A stretch of DNA of 64,000 nt from Sipunculus nudus. Taxonomy: Eukaryota; Annelida; Sipuncula; Golfingiida; Sipunculidae. The position numbers were made by a program, and so were the translations under genes. The stretch is from positions 20,191,867 to 20,255,866 of the forward strand of contig CM049308.1 in assembly GCA_026874595.1 (NCBI GenBank). The letters are read 5' to 3'. Positions 46,563 through 58,186 of this stretch are shown here, piece by piece. A model generated the notes under the pieces. The model made no database searches and had not been told where the DNA came from. It saw only the letters and a program-made list of their open reading frames with translations. Each line of letters starts with the position of its first letter. The stretch's first letter is position 1.

Positions 46563-46732
46563 GATAATGTATGTAAATGTTTTAGATATATACTGTGTTT
46601 TAAAGACATATAATATAATATATATAACGACAGAACTGCAAGTTTGAAGTTACACCAATGGCAGTTTTGTACACACATAAACATTTAGTAAAAACTGGTT
46701 CAATACAGGGCAGGAGAAAAGATTTGTTTACG

Positions 46733-46734
<2 letters not shown>

Positions 46735-46823
<89 letters not shown>
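46735..46823. repeat. (TA)n microsatellite, longest in the window
   Basis: About 44 uninterrupted TA dinucleotides. Confidence 0.95.
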
Positions 46824-46826
<3 letters not shown>

Positions 46827-47054
46827 TACATACCACATGCTGCCTCTCACATATGGGCTTGATGATCGACCAAAATGGCCGCCCAGGGTTGCAGGGTTCG
46901 ATAACGGTGCGGGAATGCGACATGAAAGTAGTACGGAGGACATCATCCAGGTGAGCATCTGTGTAGAGAGAGTGTGTTGTCTCAAGGAGACGCATTATTA
47001 TAGGCAGAGTTTAAAACTGTGTAACCCTTTTCATGGACCACGCCCAAACACTTA

Positions 47055-47088
47055 AATTATAGTATTATTATTACTATTTTTATTATTA

Positions 47089-47119
<31 letters not shown>

Positions 47120-47181
47120 CATCATTATTTTTATTATTATTGTTGTTACATGTATGATCTTTATTATTATTATTATTATTA

Positions 47182-47212
<31 letters not shown>

Positions 47213-47225
47213 CATCATCATAATT
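47055..47225. repeat. (ATT)n trinucleotide repeat
   Basis: Imperfect ATT/ATC repeats in two blocks separated by GTTGTTACATGTATGATC. Confidence 0.93.
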
Positions 47226-47939
47226 TCTTCTATCATATACTCACGTATGCTTTAAGTAGTGTAAAAATAGATGAAAGTAAACAATGTAGGCTGATCCTAT
47301 GAACACTGATAATAAAGTGTCAAGCTTGTTGAGGCAGTGCAGTAGGTCACATACCTCGCATAACGTCACGCTCAACACGTCAGACTCAGTCCATTCCGCA
47401 TGTAAACAACTACCAGTAAAGTCGCATAATATTGGTGCCCCATACTCGAGTCACTGACACTTGGAGATAAATCTATTCTACTGTCCCTTCCTATGTGTTT
47501 TAATACAGCGCTCGGGCCTCACCTCTGGGCCTCGTGCGAACACAAGATTAAGTTCAGGTACTTAATTAGGTGTGCAGAAACATAAATATACTTTTAACGA
47601 GACAGGGTGGTATTAACTGGTGATTTCGTAAATTCTGTAAAACCAGGTGGCCCTTGGTTCTAATTGCCCTTAAGTTCATGTGCTATTTTGCATTGCAATG
47701 TAAAGTTGCCAAAAAGAAATATAACACGCTGATTTAATTATCTGTACATGTATTTAAGCATTTTAAGGAGATCTTTTTTTGAGGGTAGGAGTACAGGCTT
47801 AATGTATTTTAACCTTGAATACAATGGACAAAATGAAACAGTATGTGCTTGTTGTTCAAAATCACATAAAAACATAAACATTTATTGAAGTAAAACAACT
47901 ACTGTTGCAAAGGCAAAGTAGTTTTAATACACTTTATTA
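47226..47939. other. Spacer without recognisable gene
   Basis: No repeat or coding signal identified. Confidence 0.4.
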
Positions 47940-47959
47940 ATATAATATAATATAATATA

Positions 47960-48008
<49 letters not shown>
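47940..48008. repeat. (TATAA)n followed by (TA)n
   Basis: Five ATATA-type pentamers run directly into about 20 TA units. Confidence 0.93.
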
Positions 48009-48012
<4 letters not shown>

Positions 48013-48573
48013 ATGCTCCTCTTGTGCGGACCAACATTTTAAGTCTCAAAGTCTCGTTTAATTCACTGCAGGTTTTATTCCCAGTCCTTGCATGCACTAA
48101 CAAACAGACACGGGTGGAAAAATAACCTCCTTGGCAAGAACATGCAGGAGACGGTCTTAACTGGACGCTCCTATAACTGGTTTTGCTGAACATTGCTTGG
48201 GCATACACTCATTTTAGTATTTGCGGAAAACGTATGAAACAGGAACTGTTTATCTACTACCGTAGCTTCAGCACTGCCATTTTCGTAATATTTAATATAT
48301 ACGTTTAATATCTGTCTGAATATATTATCATACTTTTTGTCTTAATCATTTTTTAATGATCCTTACAAGACACGTGGTGTGACCATGTTGTGGTTGCTCA
48401 TATACACTCACACATATACACTTTGTCTATACAATCAAATTAAGTTATACGGTGAAGCATTATACGTTTTACTGTCCTATCTACCATTCTGGGTGACCGT
48501 ATTATACATGTACATGTTAACCTGTAACCTTGTTACGCACAAGGGGGGGGGGGGAGGGGTCAACCTTTATAAC

Positions 48574-48576
<3 letters not shown>
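48009..48576. other. Spacer without recognisable gene
   Basis: Contains a G-run near 48544-48553. Nothing else was recognised. Confidence 0.4.

Positions 48577-48621
<45 letters not shown>
48577..48621. repeat. (TA)n microsatellite
   Basis: About 22 TA units, directly beside a Tigger-like terminus. Confidence 0.93.
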
Positions 48622-48623
<2 letters not shown>

Positions 48624-48629
48624 TTATAT

Positions 48630-49259
48630 AGTGGAACCCCACAATTACGACCACCCTTGGGACTGAGCAAAGTGGTTGTAATTTGGGGGTGGTCGTATTT
48701 GTGAAATTCATACCTTGGTCGAATTTCCAGGCTTTTCATATAACACGCCAATGTTTAATGTGTATCAGTGTGTATTAGTTGCATATCGTTAATGTGTATC
48801 ATAACAAAATGTTTTACTTTGGGGAGGACCCTAATTATGAATGTTTTTGGTGTGTAGTTGAAAAAGATAAATATACATGTACACACAGGCAATACCTGAC
48901 GACTAACAGATAATCACACAAGAGGCAATACGAAAACAACCTACTGAATACATATTGAACATAATCCGTGGCAGAATACGTGCACGACAGACATGTGGAA
49001 CTTAAAAAAGGTCAAAGCACTGCTGTGTCACGTAACAGAATATCAGTGGATGTTAATTCTTCACGAATGAGTCCAAAGTAGTTTGTCGTGAGGTCACACA
49101 CGTAGAGCGCACGGCACAGGCGGTCAGTTCATCTTCCAGGGCACACATCAGCTCCATCAGCTTGGTTCAGCTCTACTCCTGCAAGAAGTCCTCTACGTCA
49201 GAGGCCCACCGTAGAGCATTCGCGTATGAAGCAGCTTTCTTGGGGGCAGCTTTCTTGGT
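48630..49259 (-). mobile_element. Decayed pogo/Tigger element, 3' part
   Basis: The terminus AGTGGAACCCCACAATTACG (48630 onward) resembles the Tigger-like end at 31538. About 420 bp further in, on the minus strand, lies the C-terminal end of a Tigger-type transposase (49054-49259), correctly oriented towards this terminus. The 5' end and DDE catalytic core are not found. Confidence 0.6.
49054..49259 (-). pseudogene. C-terminal remnant of pogo/Tigger transposase
   Basis: One minus-strand frame reads TKKAAPKKAASYANALRWA, SDVEDFLQE, then two in-frame stops, then KLMELMCALEDELT and SRQTTLDSFVKN before the TAA stop. The helical acidic segment followed by (R/K)QTT(L/I).(D/S)F and a basic end is typical of Tigger/CENP-B-like transposase C-termini. 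Two stop codons make it a pseudogene. Confidence 0.62.
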
Positions 49260-49459
49260 CGTTAATTGGACCAATGAAGATCGAACAGTATGTGATGAGT
49301 AGAAATACTAAGCTCTCATCCTCGTTGTTGTAATACAAGCAATTACTGTCGCTAAGTTAATGCTAGAGCCCAAATCCCAGGGACAGTTAGCCAGGCAGAC
49401 CGGCTGATTAATTAGACGGTCCGCCGGTTACCCTCTATGATCCATCTCGGAATGGACAC

Positions 49460-49646
49460 CGAGTCAGGAAGATATCCGCCCCGCACCCCCCTTTTCTGTT
49501 GTCGCAACCGGTTTTCAGACCAAATTATACGGCCTGGACCCCCACTTTTCTGTTTCCGGACCTGGGGCCCTTTTTAAGGACTTCATGAATCTTCCTAGGT
49601 TTGACCCCCCCCCCAACCCCTTTCCTAAAACCTGGATCCGCCACTT
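49460..49646. mobile_element. Possible hAT-like terminus (GGATCCGCCACT)
   Basis: CCTGGATCCGCCACT near 49620-49636 is the complement of an AGTGGCGGATCC-type hAT end and is preceded by a C-rich stretch with CCGGACCTGGGGCCC-like words. No partner end was located. Confidence 0.3.
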
Positions 49647-49662
49647 AATTCGTACATATATG

Positions 49663-49670
<8 letters not shown>

Positions 49671-49720
<50 letters not shown>
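49671..49720. repeat. (TA)n microsatellite
   Basis: About 25 TA units, ending in TGTGTGTG. Confidence 0.93.
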
Positions 49721-49729
<9 letters not shown>

Positions 49730-50379
49730 TTATACATTTATATAAATATATTTGTTCATAAAAAAGTTGTCCCCACTTTGATTACCCTCCCACGCCTGTC
49801 AGTCATCCCACCCCACTCTTGAAGATAAACTGACGCCACTGAATCATTCTGATACAGGACTAACCCAAACATGAAAGGTTTTACGTTTTAATAAAGAAAT
49901 TAATAGTAGTTTAAATAGACAATGCATAAAAAAAACACTGTTCCAAATGAAAGATAATGTGATGTATATGTGGTTTGTTATATACATATACTGTCTATTA
50001 AATACTATACACACCGACACATGATTCCTGTGCTTAGGCAGCTCATAAAAAATCAGGATTCTGGCAGAGGTATATATAGTTAACTGAAGGTGACTAAAAT
50101 CCTGATTTATTTGGTAATCATAAATTATATGATTTATTAATTTATTAAACAGATTTGTATTTTGAGTAATATCATGTCGTGTTTGTGAGGTATTTTGTGT
50201 TATATTCTCTGTTTTAGAAATGTCATATATGTGAGAATGTGTGTGTGTAAACAAAGACTAGACAAAGTAAACGTCAAATTATTGTGAAACATATAAAAGA
50301 GTATAAATATATATATATATAAGATGACATGCTCTACACACAGAACCGAGTGATTTAGCTGGAATTGATATAATTTCAG

Positions 50380-50381
50380 AG

Positions 50382-50430
<49 letters not shown>

Positions 50431-50438
50431 TATATATA
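50380..50438. repeat. (TA)n microsatellite
   Basis: About 25 TA units interrupted once by GA. Confidence 0.93.
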
Positions 50439-51234
50439 TATTAGCCAACATTTAAATATCTTAATTGTTGTGTTTACTGTGTGATCTCTCAACATGATAA
50501 ATCACATGTTCTGACCTCCATGATCGGTGATCGATATCTCGATACGCATTTTGATAATAATCATCTTATATTAATCTGTAACCTCTTGAAAGGAATGAAC
50601 GTCGAACAAAGTTAACAGAATTTTATCTGGCCTATGTGCATATAACTGGATGCGTACATGTGTAAAAATGATCTGCCCTGACACAACTATTACAACATTA
50701 TATAAGGTTAAAATTTTGTACATATATGTCAACGTCAACTTTGCCGTAAATACAATGACTGACGCAATAAATCATAATAAACAATTAAACCCAACTTGAC
50801 AAGAAAAAATGTATGACAATATATAGCATCAGATGTAATATCCCTCCATATGTATATATGTATATATATATATAACCAAAACTGATGGCAGAATGTTTGA
50901 TGGCTGACCAGAGCATTTCTGTATTATGTAGAATGAATCATATGCCCGAAATATAATTGATTTATATTATTTATATCTTATTTAATAATCGAGTAACCGT
51001 TAATCCGTGATTAATACCTGTATAACCAAATATTATTGGTTTCACTGCTATTCAGGAAAAGTGACACAATATTCATGTATATTCATTAAATTCTCACTTG
51101 ACTACCACCCGTCTAATACGACCAACCTACTTTAATGACCATGCACTTTGAGTAATTCCTATCACTGGCCATAGGCCTTTGCGCATAGCACCAAAATAAC
51201 TGAATGATACATTCAATAAACGTCTTTGAGAAAG
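50439..51234. other. 3' flank of the arrestin-like gene
   Basis: AT-rich. The minus strand has ATTAAA at 50981-50986, about 250 bp after the stop codon, the best visible candidate poly(A) signal. No AATAAA was found closer. Confidence 0.4.
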
Positions 51235-52536
51235 TCACAGGTATGAACTATTGAATAAAGGTGTCCGGCTATTGGGTTTAGTCGCAGATCGTATTTTCAC
51301 ACTGAACGGTACCGAGATTTGGTAGTCGTGTTGCGTAGACTTCTTGGGAACAAGCTTAACATTGACGGTGTATTCCAGCTGCACCAACTTAAATCCCGCA
51401 TTACTTGGCGGAAGAAGAAAGTTATCCATCCACTCATTTTGGAAATCGAACGTTAACTCCGTATCAAAGCGCTGTGAGGTTTTATTTTTTACGGGGCCTG
51501 CCGTCTGAGGGTCAGCGAGATACACACAAGAAGTTTTAGGCGACTGCTTGGTTCGACCTGCCGTAACTATAGCGTTTAATGCAATTCGACACAACACCTG
51601 AGTAATTTCTTTACCTGATTTGTTTTCAACTTCCACTGTGACAGGGATGCTCTCACCAGGGGCAACCAGAGATTTTACTAGGGTGACGCGACAATGAAGA
51701 GTGCCTTTGCTCAGCATCCCACTGATTGTCCAAGTTTGCTCTTTGGTAGCTAAAACCGGTGGTGCCATAAAAACGCTACCAGGACTTGGAGTTCTCAACC
51801 AGATCCCACAGTTTTGTACGGTATTCCCTCTCCCGAGAAGATGCCCCAAATCCACAGTTGCTCTTAACCGGTATAGAACCATGCCTTGCTCCCTTACGTT
51901 TTCCAGAACAGGCACGAGAGAAGAAGGGGCTTCATCCGGAAGCAGAAATTCAAACGCGAATTTATGTACTCCTTCTGGCAAAATGGTCGAATTATTGTTT
52001 TCCGGTTCCCATACAACAAGCGTGCTGTCTATAATGTCTTCCTTATCCGTTGCTTTTCTGTCTCCAGCTTTTGAGCTGACTATAATACTGGTCCGTTCCT
52101 GACCCAGAAGGTTCACCGTAATTTTGGACACATTTGTGGGTTCTTTAACTAAAACTTTCATCACACCACGGATCGTTTCACCGGGGTTATACACAGGTAG
52201 AACGTATAACGGATCGCTACCCACGTCATCATTGGGACCAGGCTTTAACCAACCCCGCAGCCGTTCTGACATAGAAATGTCCTCCACACTCTGGGGATTG
52301 TCGAAACATTTGTTTAGGAAATGTTTATCATCACAAAATCCGATATAATCCGCGATATGAGCAACTCGAGCAAAATCGGACGGTTTTAGCAAGGAGAACT
52401 GGCTTTCAAAACCATTGAGTTCTTCTAATTTCTCTTTTGTTACTGGTTCTTCCAAAACAACATGATGGAGAAAGTCGTAAAAGTGAGTCCTACCGGCTGT
52501 AGCAAGCTCCAGTTGTATCTCTGTCGCCTCCTCCAT
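51235..52536 (-). CDS. Alpha-arrestin-like (arrestin domain-containing) protein, intronless
   Basis: 433 residues from the ATG at 52536, which has an excellent context (AACATGG); the open frame extends 5 codons further up, but only to a GTG. Residues 1-107 are predominantly polar and probably helical (HFYDFLHHVVLEEP, FARVAHIADYIGF) and were not assigned to a family. The arrestin N domain spans about 108-248 with VYNPGETIRGVMKVL (115-129), ITVNLLGQE, LPEGVHKFAFEFLLP (186-200). The arrestin C domain spans about 266-420 with ISGMLSKGTL, KSLVAPGESIPVTVEVENKS and LEYTVNVKLVP. No PPxY motif for HECT ubiquitin ligases is present in the tail. Alpha-arrestins are adaptors in membrane-protein trafficking and ubiquitination. 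A CCAAT box lies about 115 bp upstream of the ATG. Confidence 0.85.
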   Translation of the reverse strand: MEEATEIQLELATAGRTHFYDFLHHVVLEEPVTKEKLEELNGFESQFSLLKPSDFARVAHIADYIGFCDDKHFLNKCFDNPQSVEDISMSERLRGWLKPGPNDDVGSDPLYVLPVYNPGETIRGVMKVLVKEPTNVSKITVNLLGQERTSIIVSSKAGDRKATDKEDIIDSTLVVWEPENNNSTILPEGVHKFAFEFLLPDEAPSSLVPVLENVREQGMVLYRLRATVDLGHLLGRGNTVQNCGIWLRTPSPGSVFMAPPVLATKEQTWTISGMLSKGTLHCRVTLVKSLVAPGESIPVTVEVENKSGKEITQVLCRIALNAIVTAGRTKQSPKTSCVYLADPQTAGPVKNKTSQRFDTELTFDFQNEWMDNFLLPPSNAGFKLVQLEYTVNVKLVPKKSTQHDYQISVPFSVKIRSATKPNSRTPLFNSSYL

Positions 52537-54188
52537 GTTTGCAGAGAACACTCCCCCACCAGTTTCTAAGCACAGAAAGCTTGTATTCCGCGAGCGGTAA
52601 AGGGTGTTTGATACATACTCAACACAGCGGGAGTCACTAGTGAGCCGTCTATTGGCGTAACGTGCTTTGTACTAAGTATCTGAGAGACAGTAGCGCTCTC
52701 TACAAGTACTTGATCCTCAGACCGTGCGCTCCAGAATTCCAAATTACCAGTCGGCCGGAGTCCTCAAATATGCGTACAACTATATCGCGCTCTTCTGGAC
52801 CTTCAGAGTGATCGGAGTTATCACCGGTGGTGTGTATGTTTCATATATGAGTGGAATGTTGCGTTATATCCATACAGTACCTCACACTTTCAACACTAAT
52901 AAATAATCAATCGTTTCTCCTCGCGGAGTACGTTATTGCAAACATCACGCGCTTGACAAGTATCCTTGTATATATAATTTGACGACAGGGTTCTACTTGT
53001 CGTGATACAGGCCATGCACTGCCATACACTCCCTGGGCTTATCACGCAATGGCTAAGTATATGTGTGCCAAATGTTATATTTATGATATTGTGCCAGTTA
53101 AGGCCACCGGCATGGTATGTTCCCTATTATTCCCAACTACGTGAGGTGTTGCTCGCAAGCCGTCAGAGCTGCTAGAGCGAAAACTGTGTAACTGGATCAG
53201 GGTTTCCGCCGTGCTGAACACTGCCTAATTTATGCCCAGGAAAAATCAGGTTTTATTCATGTTTTGTGCTTGTTTAAATGGGCGCGCACACACCTGATTA
53301 AGGCAGTAGTCTTAAAATAGTGACGCAAATAGTTTGCTTTGTACTTGTCACTCAGATTTCAATATAGGTTACCGCCATATATTCTACTTGTAGCTTATAA
53401 GCATGTTTGCTGAGATAAAACTAAAAGAAGTATGCGTTGATAACACAAAACATATACTCTTAACTGACCTTGAACTGATTACGGTCGGGATGTTACTTCT
53501 GGTGTACTTTCGTGCTTATGCAACCAGTCTTTTGGGAAGAAAAACTTCATGAATGTATTTTTCCCTCACTCTGGTGATACGCAAAACAGGTCAGCGCCTG
53601 TCATGTTATATATGCAGTTAAAAAAAGTTACCTTTTCATTCAAGAGACCATGAAGCCGATTCATCCTATACGCGTATTTGGACATGTGCCATTTAACTGC
53701 ATTTCGGTCTTGTTAAGGGAAAGATATAAGAGTGAACTCGAAACTTATGTGAAATATACACTGAGCACATACCTCTGCAAACAAAAATAATTCTTCATTT
53801 GTATTTTATGTCCTTTCTAATATCAATGTCTTCCATCAGATGTCAGCAAATATCAGTGGAGTTTTCTTCTTCTTTTAATTTTAAGACAGCTATACATCAA
53901 ACTTGTCTGTAACAGGTAAAATACCAAACAACAAAAGAAAAAGCTAAATCTCTCTAGCATAAAAAGTGACAGAGTTATTAGCATTAGAGCGAAATCTCGA
54001 TTATTCCCGGTTTGACCACAAAGCATGAGACCAGACCTCTTAACCCTAATGCGTGACATAATTAAAAGATAAGGTCCGGCATTGACTTGTCTTAAAAAAA
54101 CGTGATCAGTGCACCACATTAAGAGGCCGCTCAAGAAAAAAGCCCATGGTTTATAGGTTCACTGTTAAGCCATTAAAATTGTGATGTT

Positions 54189-54223
<35 letters not shown>

Positions 54224-55106
54224 CAGTAATTGATGTAGGGTATAAAATTAACATTTCACACTTTTGGAACTGCAAAGCCGCCGACGGCCATGTCCAGATA
54301 TAAAGATAAATAGAGATACAGGCGGGGACGCTTATAACTGTATACATACATACACACACTCATATCTATGTGCGTGTATGAATACGTGGCTCGATGGTGG
54401 CGTACGGTAATCTGCCTTGTGGTTATGTGTTACATACCTTGGGTTTTTACTCATATGACCTGATAACCTAAAGAATAATGTTACCAACATTCACCTTAAA
54501 GGTTAAGAAAAACCACAAGAATGCAGTTCCTGTATGCAAGCTCGGACAGATTTCAGACCCGCAGTGACGCATGCGCAATAGCGGCCTTTAAAACACCACA
54601 AGGTGCCTCGAGTTAGATGCGTGTTATATGTCAGTGGTACCCGAGCTTTATTTATTACATATGCGCCTAGTTTCACATTTGTATATTTAATGCTGGCGTC
54701 AATTACGATCTGAAACACATGTTGTTACTGAGACAAAGCAGCCGTGATAAAGATACACTCGCGTATTGAAATCCCTTTATTTGTATAAATAATTTAATAT
54801 TTAAACAAGCGAACGGTATTGATGAACTTAATTCTTTTACCCACTAAAATGCCTAGCTATTATATTGAGCAACAACCAATTTAGAATACTTAGCTCCTTG
54901 ATGATCACTCTTCGTAGAATCGTACTTACATGAGTACGTTAGGGATAGTGGGTAAAGTTATTCTGTCCTCGCTATACTCTGGCGCCGGTATAAATACGCC
55001 AGTAGCGAGGGTATAAATAAGTGGAATGGTAATGTAGACCTTTAGACTATGTTGGTTAAGAAATTATCAATGCAAACTATAAATTTCTGGCATCGGAGAT
55101 GCCGCA
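52537..55106. other. Upstream flank of the arrestin-like gene and AT-rich spacer
   Basis: The minus strand has CCAAT at 52651-52655, and TTTCTGTGCTTAG about 35 bp before the start codon could be a 3' splice site for an untranslated first exon. A (CA)n/(TA)n tract lies at about 54190-54221. No further gene is recognised. Confidence 0.4.
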
Positions 55107-56108
55107 GTATCCCCAGACAATCAAGGCATTCATCCTTAATAAAATAGGCCCCTTCTTCTGAAGCATATACTGGACAAGGTCAAGGCCACCTCGGTCGAGT
55201 TAAAAAATGTTTGAACTTGTTCGACAACTTGGTGGAGAAAATTCGTGTATTAAATTTAAAGAAAAGGTATACAGTTATTCATAACTTCATCGGGTTCACA
55301 AAAATCCTACGTTTCCTCAGGTTTGACCTTGACAACCAAGGTAAAGGTCACTAGACTGAAACAAAACTGAGATCTTCTTGGAAATATTTTTTATTTAAAA
55401 TTCGAGGAAAAATTATTTTGTACTTAAAAAGTTAAGGTGTTAACAAAACTCCTATGTATTCGCTAATTTGACCTTGAAGACCAAGGTCAACGTCACCAGT
55501 TTGCATACATGTCCGAGATCTTGGTGAAACCAATTTGTTTGTGAAATTTGAAGGAAACAGATGCAGTACTTTAAAGGTCATGGGGTTACCAAAATCCTAT
55601 ATATTCTCTGATCTGACATTGAAGGCAAGCTAAAGATCGCCAATTGTCAAACATGTCCGAGATCTTGGTGGAAACAATTTGTGTGTCACATTTGAACGAA
55701 AACGATAGGGTACTTCAAAAGTTCTTGGGTTCATACAATCTTACATATCGGCATATTTGACCTTGAGAAATTTCCTCTTGAGAAATATAAAATTTTGTTT
55801 ATTTTTCTTTAAATGGAAATATTCCAGGTCATGATCCCAATTTAAATAGATGGCATCCTATAAATCATATCTATGTACATGTCCAATTTGATAAAGATGC
55901 GTGAAAGATTTCGTTAGTTTCTCGCTCACAATTTTGTTTCGGCGGCGACGGTGGCACTGTTCTAAAACTAAAATATCCGCCGACTTTGTACACATGCACA
56001 TGTCAAGTTTTAAAAAAAGATGCTCGAAATTTTCGCGAATTTCTCTCTCCAAATTTTTCTGCGGCGGCGGCAGAAAGTATAGTATCCCCCGACTTTGTCT
56101 GGGGATAC
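55107..56108 (+). mobile_element. Element with GTATCCCCAGACA inverted ends, copy 2
   Basis: The left end GTATCCCCAGACA (55107-55119) and right end TGTCTGGGGATAC (56096-56108) are perfect 13-bp inverted repeats, identical to copy 1. The right end folds with GTATCCCCCGAC just inside it. The body has monomers near 145 bp with TTTGACCTTGA (about 55322, 55469, 55613, 55757) and CCGAGATCTTGGTG, a different monomer from copy 1 apart from the TGACCTTGA word. Plus-strand frames encode no recognised protein. Confidence 0.75.
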
Positions 56109-56430
56109 AATTACATTAAAATGGGTGTTTTGTGGTAAGGACTTCACGGAATAAGTATTATTTTGTGAGCTTGCGAATTTGAAATGTAAACAGAAGATAT
56201 TTCCTTGACAAATGTTAAAGTTTGACAGTCGAGATCGGTAAGCCCGTCCGTCCGTACCACTATTCCTACCTAAAACATGTTCGTTTTGATAAGAAACAAG
56301 AAACTTGATATTCCAGAGCAGTCTTGGCTTTGTAAGACCCCATATTTTAAATGCTTCGTTCTGTGGTGCAAATATAAGGACATATTGACATGAACTGAAT
56401 AAATGGCGCAACACGTTCTGTTCAAACGGG

Positions 56431-56490
56431 CGTCTAAGGTCTAGGGGTAGAGCACAGGACTCACAAACCTGGAGGTCGCTGTGCAGGCTT
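56431..56490 (+). mobile_element. Degenerate tRNA-related SINE relic
   Basis: GTCTAGGGGTAGAGCACAGG resembles a tRNA D-arm/A-box region. It is followed by the anticodon-stem-like CAGGACTCACAAACCTGGAG. The B-box position reads GTCGCTGTGCAGGCT, well away from consensus, so it is not a functional tRNA. Confidence 0.4.
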
Positions 56491-56623
56491 AATGGGAAGA
56501 CTATGCCCTAGTCTCTTACACAGACACACGGTGGCGCTCCGCAAGTCTATCGGAGCCTGTGGAAGAGGCTAGACTATGCCCCACAGCCGTTTATTCACTC
56601 ACACACGAGTGCGTCTTTTTTTT

Positions 56624-56652
56624 GGTGGGGGGGGGGGGGGGGGGGGGGGGGA
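56624..56652 (+). repeat. Poly(G) tract
   Basis: A run of about 27 G residues, near-uninterrupted, preceded by TTTTTTTTGGT. Confidence 0.92.
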
Positions 56653-58123
56653 GGGGGCTCCGTGTTATGATCAATTGGGAGAAGTATACACAGGGGTTCC
56701 GCAGGTGCGACAGTTGGTACCACAAAGTCTTTTACAGCCGATAAAATAATCAATGATTCTAGAATAATCAACATTGAATAATTCCTGAGAAATTTGGTCC
56801 TTTGCAGAACTTCAGCTTGTACTCCAGTTTGACAAATATAAGATAAAGGTAACTCTCATAAACATGCAGAGGCATGGAACAAAACCTTCCTTCAAACCCG
56901 TTACATGCGAACAATACCCTTTGAATTATTCTGAACATGCAATGCCTAAATACAATGTTTTTATTGTTCATTTCCATCGGCGCAAAGGCAGATTATTTAA
57001 GGTGATACCACCAGCCTTGGATTGCACTACCCGAATCAATATAAGCAAATCATTTTAGGGGAATTAGGCAAGAAGTCTTTCCTTATACATCTGTATGATT
57101 TAAGAACTTCATTCAAAATTAGTCAAAGTAAGGCCAATGTCGCTCTTCACATGGAGGATAAAACGCACTCTGAATAGAAGTTCCGTCTGTCCCATATTGT
57201 ATACTGCTCACATTGTTTTTAAGAGGAAGTGGTGTAGATACATTTGAAGGTGCCATTAGTCTTGTGTAAAAGAGTCTTGTGTTAAATCCAAGATCTTCGG
57301 TAACTTTTTTTAATCCGAATTATTTCGGGTATTCAGTTCTGTATGATTATTCTAAAAGAGGGCAAATTCAAGGTCGGCGTCTTATCGGGGTTTACCGTAT
57401 TCATTCAGACGTGCATGCGTTGTTTATACACAACATTATTCATAAGGTTATCTCTCAGTTTTCACAATACTTCCTTGTTCAAAGTCAACCCTGGTGAACA
57501 AATACTTAAAATTTTCCCGTTCTTGAGGCCATAAACCAATTATCTCATGTAATAAATCAATGCTACACGTTCGGTCCAAGTCACGATCGAGTATATCTGG
57601 TACTATCATCTATCTTTAATCAACACAGCTAGGATACCTTGCATGCAAATACACTATGACATTTGACCGTGTCCGCAAGCCTTAATAAAAAAGTATCTAT
57701 ATATAGATGTGAGCACGCGTGCTCCACATCCAAACAGCAGCTTCGTATAAGAAATATGTAATTTTAGTGGAATTGGTAATGAAATATAATATAATATAAT
57801 ACTCACTACCACCGTCTTGCGTAGGGTATTAAAGGGCCGTGCGGTTTGAAATATAAAGAGTTGGACATTAACAGTAATAAAGGTGACACGGACAGCAAAA
57901 CATTAGAATCATAAGATGACACTGACAGCCACTATTGTATCTGACCATAGTATACTACACAAACGTGCGCGCAGAAATATATGCAAGAAAATGGTGATAT
58001 GATATATACATACGTACACAAATACACACACAAACACGCGCACACAACAATGCAACACAGTTGTTATCAATGTAGTGCTTTATTAAAATTTAGTTCTAAT
58101 ATACGAAATGTATTTAGCACAAA

Positions 58124-58128
<5 letters not shown>

Positions 58129-58185
<57 letters not shown>
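58129..58185. repeat. (TA)n microsatellite
   Basis: About 28 TA units. Confidence 0.95.

Positions 58186-58186
<1 letters not shown>

Larger units (their letters stand above)
56109..58128. other. AT-rich region without recognisable gene
   Basis: It contains a SINE-like relic and a long G-run, annotated separately. Frames at 57279-57534 are unrecognised. Confidence 0.45.

Noticed and set aside
52537-52551. Arrestin start five codons further upstream (GTG)
   Set aside because: GTG starts are not normal in animal nuclear genes. The ATG at 52536 has an A at -3 and G at +4.
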